The notes beneath the pieces were generated by a model, which had not been told where the DNA came from, did no database searches, and worked only from the letters and a program-made list of their open reading frames with translations. Both the position numbers and the translations under genes were made by a program. DNA of 64,000 bases from Sedimentibacter saalensis (GTDB taxonomy: Bacteria; Bacillota; Clostridia; Tissierellales; Sedimentibacteraceae). The stretch covers positions 434,001 to 498,000 of the forward strand of contig NZ_VLKH01000002.1 in the NCBI RefSeq assembly GCF_007830175.1, in the 5' to 3' direction. Positions 60,152 to 64,000 of this stretch are shown here, one piece after another. Positions within the stretch are counted from its first letter, which is position 1, and each line of letters starts with the position of its first letter.

Positions 60152-61843
60152 ATGAGCGGAACTATGATCATAGATGGCAGAAAAGTTGACTACACAAATC
60201 AAAAAAACATATTAAGCGTTATAAGAGATTCAGGTATAGATTTGCCTACGTTTTGTTATCATTCTGAGCTGAGTATTTATGGAGCATGCAGAATGTGTTC
60301 TGTTGAAACGTCAAAAGGCGAAATAATTGCCTCATGTTCTGAAAAGCCCAGAGATGGAATGGAAATTTTCACAAATTCACCAAGGATCAGAAAATACAGA
60401 AAAATGATTTTGGAACTTCTGCTGGCTAATCATGACAAAGACTGCACGTCCTGTGACCGTACAGGAAGATGTCAGCTGCAGAAACTTGCCAAAAGATATG
60501 GTCTGGGTAAAAACAGATTTCCTCAGATTAACAAGGATTATGAAGTGGACAATTCAAGTCCCAGCATAATCAGGAATCCCAACAAATGCATAAAATGCGG
60601 TGACTGCGTCATGGTTTGTGAAGAAATACAAGGCGTTGGAGCATTAGGATTCGTACACAGAGGTTCTGATGTCATGATAAATCCAGCTTTCAATAAATCG
60701 CTGGCACAGTCAAATTGCGTAAATTGCGGCCAATGCCGTATAGTATGTCCTACAGGGGCAATTTCCATAAAAAATGAAACTCAAAAAGTATGGGATGCTC
60801 TTTATGATAAAAATATAAGAGTTGTTGCACAAATTGCTCCTGCTGTAAGAGTTGCCCTCGGTGAAGAATTCGGTAAAAATCCAGGTGAAATTACCACAGG
60901 AAAAATTGTTGCAATTTTAAAGAAACTTGGAGTGGATCATGTGTTTGACACATCATTGTCCGCTGACCTTACGGTTATGGAAGAAAGTGAGGAATTTATA
61001 GGAAGGCTTCAAAGAAATGAAAATCTTCCTCTCTTTACTTCATGCTGTCCTGCATGGGTAAAATATGCAGAAGATAAATATCCTAATCTTAATAAAAATA
61101 TTTCCTCATGCAAGTCACCTCAGCAAATGTTTGGTACAGTTCTGAGGGAAGCATACAACCAAAAAGATTTTGAAGACGGCAAAGATACATTCATTCTTTC
61201 CATTATGCCGTGTACTGCTAAAAAAGCAGAGGCAGCAAGAAAAGAATATATCCATGATGGAATAAGAGAAGTCGATGTTGTATTAACTACTCAGGAACTT
61301 GCTATAATGATTAAGGAATTAGGCATTAAATTTGATGAAATTGAAGAAGAAGCAATGGATATGCCTTTTGGTATAGGGTCCGGAGCAGGAATAATTTTCG
61401 GAACAACAGGCGGAGTAACTGAAGCAGTGTTAAGAAGAGTTTTGAAAAACAAATACGGCAAAGATGACTGCAAAATCATTTTTGAAAGCGTAAGAGGTCT
61501 TGAATCTGTTAAGGAAACTTCTGTGAATGTAGATGGAAGGGAAATAAGATTAGCAGTTGTTCACGGTCTCAAATATGCTGACAATCTCATTAAACAACTA
61601 CAGCGCGGTGAAAAGCAATATGACCTAATTGAAGTCATGGCATGCACAGGCGGATGTATTGCAGGTGGAGGTCAGCCTGTTCCAAAGGTTATAACTAAGG
61701 AAACAAGAATGTTAAGAGCCGGCGGACTTTATAAAATAGACAAATCTATTCAAATAAAAAGTTCTGATGACAATTATGCAGTAAACAATGTATATGAAAA
61801 TATTTTAAAAAACAACCGTCACAAGCTTCACAACCACAAATAA
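60152..61843 (+). CDS. hydA: [FeFe] hydrogenase catalytic subunit
   Basis: A 563-residue hydrogenase that makes or uses H2. N-terminal clusters: [2Fe-2S] (CYHSELSIYGACRMCS), the His-ligated [4Fe-4S] (HDKDCTSCDRTGRC), and two [4Fe-4S] (CIKCGDCVMVCEE, CVNCGQCRIVCPTG). H-cluster motifs are complete: TSCCPAW (C298 proton relay, C299 ligand), MPCTAKKAE (C354) and MACTGGCIAGGGQP (C498, C502). This matches the spacing of the Clostridium pasteurianum enzyme. It follows the NuoF-like gene by two bases. Confidence 0.97.
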   Translation: MSGTMIIDGRKVDYTNQKNILSVIRDSGIDLPTFCYHSELSIYGACRMCSVETSKGEIIASCSEKPRDGMEIFTNSPRIRKYRKMILELLLANHDKDCTSCDRTGRCQLQKLAKRYGLGKNRFPQINKDYEVDNSSPSIIRNPNKCIKCGDCVMVCEEIQGVGALGFVHRGSDVMINPAFNKSLAQSNCVNCGQCRIVCPTGAISIKNETQKVWDALYDKNIRVVAQIAPAVRVALGEEFGKNPGEITTGKIVAILKKLGVDHVFDTSLSADLTVMEESEEFIGRLQRNENLPLFTSCCPAWVKYAEDKYPNLNKNISSCKSPQQMFGTVLREAYNQKDFEDGKDTFILSIMPCTAKKAEAARKEYIHDGIREVDVVLTTQELAIMIKELGIKFDEIEEEAMDMPFGIGSGAGIIFGTTGGVTEAVLRRVLKNKYGKDDCKIIFESVRGLESVKETSVNVDGREIRLAVVHGLKYADNLIKQLQRGEKQYDLIEVMACTGGCIAGGGQPVPKVITKETRMLRAGGLYKIDKSIQIKSSDDNYAVNNVYENILKNNRHKLHNHK

Positions 61844-61877
61844 CTTAATTAATTAAGACTTTAGTCTTCAATTAAAA

Positions 61878-61927
61878 ACCACCGGATGAAATGAACCTCC
61901 CACATATGTCATTTCATTACCGGTGGT
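61878..61927. terminator. bidirectional terminator between hydA and the TPM gene
   Basis: ACCACCGG...CCGGTGGT with inner ATGAAATGA/TCATTTCAT arms; A and T runs on either side. Confidence 0.85.
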
Positions 61928-61938
61928 AATTTTTTTGT

Positions 61939-62718
61939 TTAAAAACCTCTTCCTGCTCCGCCTCCGCCAGAACTTCCGCCCCCTCCGAAACCTCCGCCTC
62001 CAAAGCCGCCTCCGCCGTAACCGGAACCTCCTCCGAAACCTCCGCCTCCGAGAAAAGGCCATATGAAAAATCCTCGCCTTCTTCTGCCGCCTCTTCCTCC
62101 TCCTATGATTATGAGAAGGAGTATAAGCATTATTAATCTTCCATATGAGGCTATATTAGCAGGAGCATTTTGTTTAACATCCGTATTGATACTGCTGAAT
62201 ATTTCATCATTGTTATAGTTGTATTCTTCATTTACCCGGCTGGCTACATTGATGAAGATGTTATTTATCCCTGATGAATAATCTCCATTTGAGAGATAAT
62301 CAGTTGCAGCATCCAATATTCTTCCGGCTTCTGCATCTGTTATAACTCCTTCAAGTCCGTACCCAACTTCAATTTTAATTCTTCTTTCCTCTAGGGCAAG
62401 AAGAATCAGCACACCATTGTCGTATTCATCATTTCCTATTTTCCAATTTTCAAAAAGTCCCACAGAATAATCATATTCGTCAATGCCCTGCATATCAGGA
62501 ACAGTTACAACTACAATCTGCGGTTTTTCTGAAGTATTTTCATATCTTTTGTTAACATTCAGAATATTGTTTTCTACATCAACATTTATTAAATTTGCAT
62601 AGTCATTTACATAAAATTCAGTTGTAGGATTCGGATATGTTACAGCAAAGGCATGAGAGCCTGTAATCGCTGTTACAAGTATAAAACAAAGAAGATGCGG
62701 CAAAAATAATTTCTTCAC
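61939..62718 (-). CDS. TPM-domain membrane protein (YgcG type)
   Basis: A 259-residue exported membrane protein. A signal peptide (MKKLFLPHLLCFILVTAITG) is followed by the TPM domain (about 30-160: EFYVNDYANLINVDVENNIL, YDNGVLILLALEERRIKIEVGYGLEGVITDAEAG), one membrane helix (LIMLILLLIIIGG) and a Gly-rich tail made of GGGG/GGF blocks. The TPM fold is linked to phosphatase or photosystem-repair roles in other organisms; here the role is unknown. It follows lemA by 14 bases, a common pairing. Confidence 0.92.
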   Translation of the reverse strand: MKKLFLPHLLCFILVTAITGSHAFAVTYPNPTTEFYVNDYANLINVDVENNILNVNKRYENTSEKPQIVVVTVPDMQGIDEYDYSVGLFENWKIGNDEYDNGVLILLALEERRIKIEVGYGLEGVITDAEAGRILDAATDYLSNGDYSSGINNIFINVASRVNEEYNYNNDEIFSSINTDVKQNAPANIASYGRLIMLILLLIIIGGGRGGRRRRGFFIWPFLGGGGFGGGSGYGGGGFGGGGFGGGGSSGGGGAGRGF

Positions 62719-62732
62719 CCTATCACTCCCTG

Positions 62733-63299
62733 CTAGTCAAAGTTAACTTCCGGTGCTGTTTCAGCGCCTTCATTAGCTTCAAAATATGGCCTTTGTTCAA
62801 ATCCAAACATTCCAGCCAGTATGTTGTGTGGGAATTTCCTGATTGCAGAGTTGTAATTCTTCACTGCTTCATTGTATCTGTCTCTTTCAGTAGATATTCT
62901 GTTTTCAGTTCCGGCCAATTCATCCATCAGGCCTCTTACATTTTCATTTGATCTCAGTTCAGGATAATTCTCAACCACTACAAGCAACCTGCCAAGGGCT
63001 CCTTCAAGAGCGCTTGATGCTTCCACTTGTTCTGATGTTGTCTTTGCTCCTGCCATTCTCGCCCTGGCATCGGCTATTGCAGTGAAAATTTCCTTTTCCT
63101 GAGCCATTGCCCCCTTTACCGATTCCACAAGATTCGGTATGAGGTCAAATCTTCTTTGCAGCTTGCTCTGTACGTTAGCCCACTGTGTGTTTACTTTTTC
63201 ATCCAAAGAAACCAGTGAGTTGTAACCTCCAAAAACAAATGCTGCCAATCCCCCGATAATTACCAATACAGCAATTAATGCTATTAACCCTTTACTCAT
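62733..63299 (-). CDS. lemA: LemA family protein
   Basis: A 188-residue protein with one N-terminal membrane helix (LIALIAVLVIIGGLAAFVFGG) and a long helical domain: NSLVSLDEKVNTQWANVQSK, RFDLIPNLVESVKGAM, VVENYPELRSNENVRGLMDE and RDRYNEAVKNYNSAIRKFP. Function is unknown. The gene is paired with the TPM gene downstream and begins 12 bases after lepA. Confidence 0.94.
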   Translation of the reverse strand: MSKGLIALIAVLVIIGGLAAFVFGGYNSLVSLDEKVNTQWANVQSKLQRRFDLIPNLVESVKGAMAQEKEIFTAIADARARMAGAKTTSEQVEASSALEGALGRLLVVVENYPELRSNENVRGLMDELAGTENRISTERDRYNEAVKNYNSAIRKFPHNILAGMFGFEQRPYFEANEGAETAPEVNFD

Positions 63300-63311
63300 T
63301 TAACCGCCTTT

Positions 63312-64000
63312 CTAGTCTTCGTCAAACTTCAGTACGGCCAGGAACGCTTCCTGAGGAACCTCCACATTACCAATTTGTCTCATGCGCTTCTTGCCTTCCT
63401 TTTGTTTTTCCAGAAGCTTTTTCTTTCTTGTTATGTCGCCGCCGTAGCATTTTGCAAGAACGTCCTTCCTCATGGCCTTTACGGTTTCTCTTGCTATTAC
63501 CTTAGTACCGATTGCAGCCTGAAGTGGCACTGCAAATAGATGTCTAGGAATAACGTCTTTAAGTTTTTCCACAATCCCTCTTCCTCTTTCATATGCCTTG
63601 TCAGCGTGGACTATTATGGAAAAGGCATCTACCAGCTCCGCATTAATTAGTATATCCATTTTTACAAGTTCTGATCTAACATATCCGCTTAATTCATAAT
63701 CAAGTGATGCATATCCTCTTGTCTTAGATTTCAGCGCATCAAAAAAGTCATAGATAACTTCATTTAAAGGCAGCTTGTAATGTAGTATTACCCTTGTTTT
63801 TTCCATGTATTCCATGTTCTCGAAAATTCCTCTTCGATTCTGGCAAAGTTCCATTATAGGTCCCACATAATCTGTAGGCGTCATTATGGAAGCAGAAACA
63901 ATTGGTTCCTCCATATAATCAATTTCCTGAACAGGAGGCATGTTTGTAGGGTTTTGCAATGTCATCATTTCGCCGTTTGTTTTGTAAATTTTATAAATAA
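63312..64000 (-). CDS. lepA: elongation factor 4 LepA, C-terminal part (5' end outside the window)
   Basis: About 229 residues of the ribosomal back-translocase LepA are visible. The reading frame stays open to the window edge ([12 protein letters not shown] precedes the first ATG in the track of codons), so the ATG at 63968 is internal. LepA-specific segments are present: [44 protein letters not shown] and the C-terminal [20 protein letters not shown] and [18 protein letters not shown]. The GTPase domain lies beyond the edge. Confidence 0.96.
   Translation of the reverse strand, partial: IYKIYKTNGEMMTLQNPTNMPPVQEIDYMEEPIVSASIMTPTDYVGPIMELCQNRRGIFENMEYMEKTRVILHYKLPLNEVIYDFFDALKSKTRGYASLDYELSGYVRSELVKMDILINAELVDAFSIIVHADKAYERGRGIVEKLKDVIPRHLFAVPLQAAIGTKVIARETVKAMRKDVLAKCYGGDITRKKKLLEKQKEGKKRMRQIGNVEVPQEAFLAVLKFDED

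Noticed and set aside
61868-62062. Arg-rich minus-strand frame at the 3' end of the TPM gene
   Set aside because: It is the Gly-rich tail region read in another frame, giving an artificial Arg/Phe repeat.

Overview
The window is chromosomal DNA from an AT-rich, anaerobic, endospore-forming Firmicute, most likely a member of the Clostridia or Tissierellia. The evidence is the spore gene set (spoVT, spoVG, spoIIAA/AB, spoVAC/AD/AE, yunB, SpoIID-type protein), T-box and Mn2+ riboswitch leaders, strong AGGAGG-type ribosome binding sites, and strictly anaerobic metal enzymes ([FeFe] hydrogenase, tungsten aldehyde oxidoreductase). No rRNA, tRNA, CRISPR array, prophage or transposase was seen. Most genes lie on the minus strand.

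Layout. 1-8.9 kb is the conserved purR-spoVG-glmU-pth-mfd-prsA-spoVT block, on the minus strand and without the usual prs gene. 8.9-16.2 kb holds a DMT transporter with an amino-acid racemase, a DUF4397 protein, free-Met sulfoxide reductase, leuS behind a T-box, and DUF134 with mrp. 16.4-17.1 kb is mntP under a Mn2+ riboswitch. 17.3-21.7 kb is a minus-strand redox operon: a Tat-type Fe-S lipoprotein, an AOR-family oxidoreductase, a YdhW-like protein, fdhD and tatA. 21.9-25.9 kb holds two paralogous Cys-rich proteins, an SRPBCC protein and a DUF6323/DUF6179-like pair. 26.2-33.2 kb holds ftsZ, a chemoreceptor, a PflX-type radical SAM protein and two paralogous four-repeat helical proteins.

33.2-43.2 kb carries yebC, hflX-yigZ, yunB, a class A PBP, the spoVA genes (preceded by an unlisted 39-codon gene) and a spoIIA operon that stops at a terminator with no sigF. 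43.3-49 kb has a two-component system, a SpoIID/peptidoglycan-binding protein, a DUF4342 protein and a ClC channel. 49-53.9 kb holds udp and an acyltransferase bracketed by inverted copies of an 86-bp repeat, a cluster of palindromes, and thrS behind a T-box. 53.9-57.6 kb has a DEAD-box helicase, a metallo-beta-lactamase-fold hydrolase, an acidic protein and a PadR regulator. 57.8-61.8 kb is a three-gene NAD-linked [FeFe] hydrogenase operon. 61.9-64 kb holds a TPM protein, LemA and the 3' end of lepA.

The genes link in a few ways. The hydrogenase and AOR operons both carry a Rex-like 18-mer near the promoter, which would tie both to the NADH/NAD+ ratio. The leuS and thrS leaders share a family of short palindromic units placed just after the T-box terminator. 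The least explained items are those T-box-linked repeats, the 51.1-51.5 kb palindrome cluster, the helical-repeat protein pair, the 39-residue SpoVA-linked peptide, the absence of sigF from spoIIA, and a perfect hairpin that covers the ribosome binding site of the DUF4397 gene.
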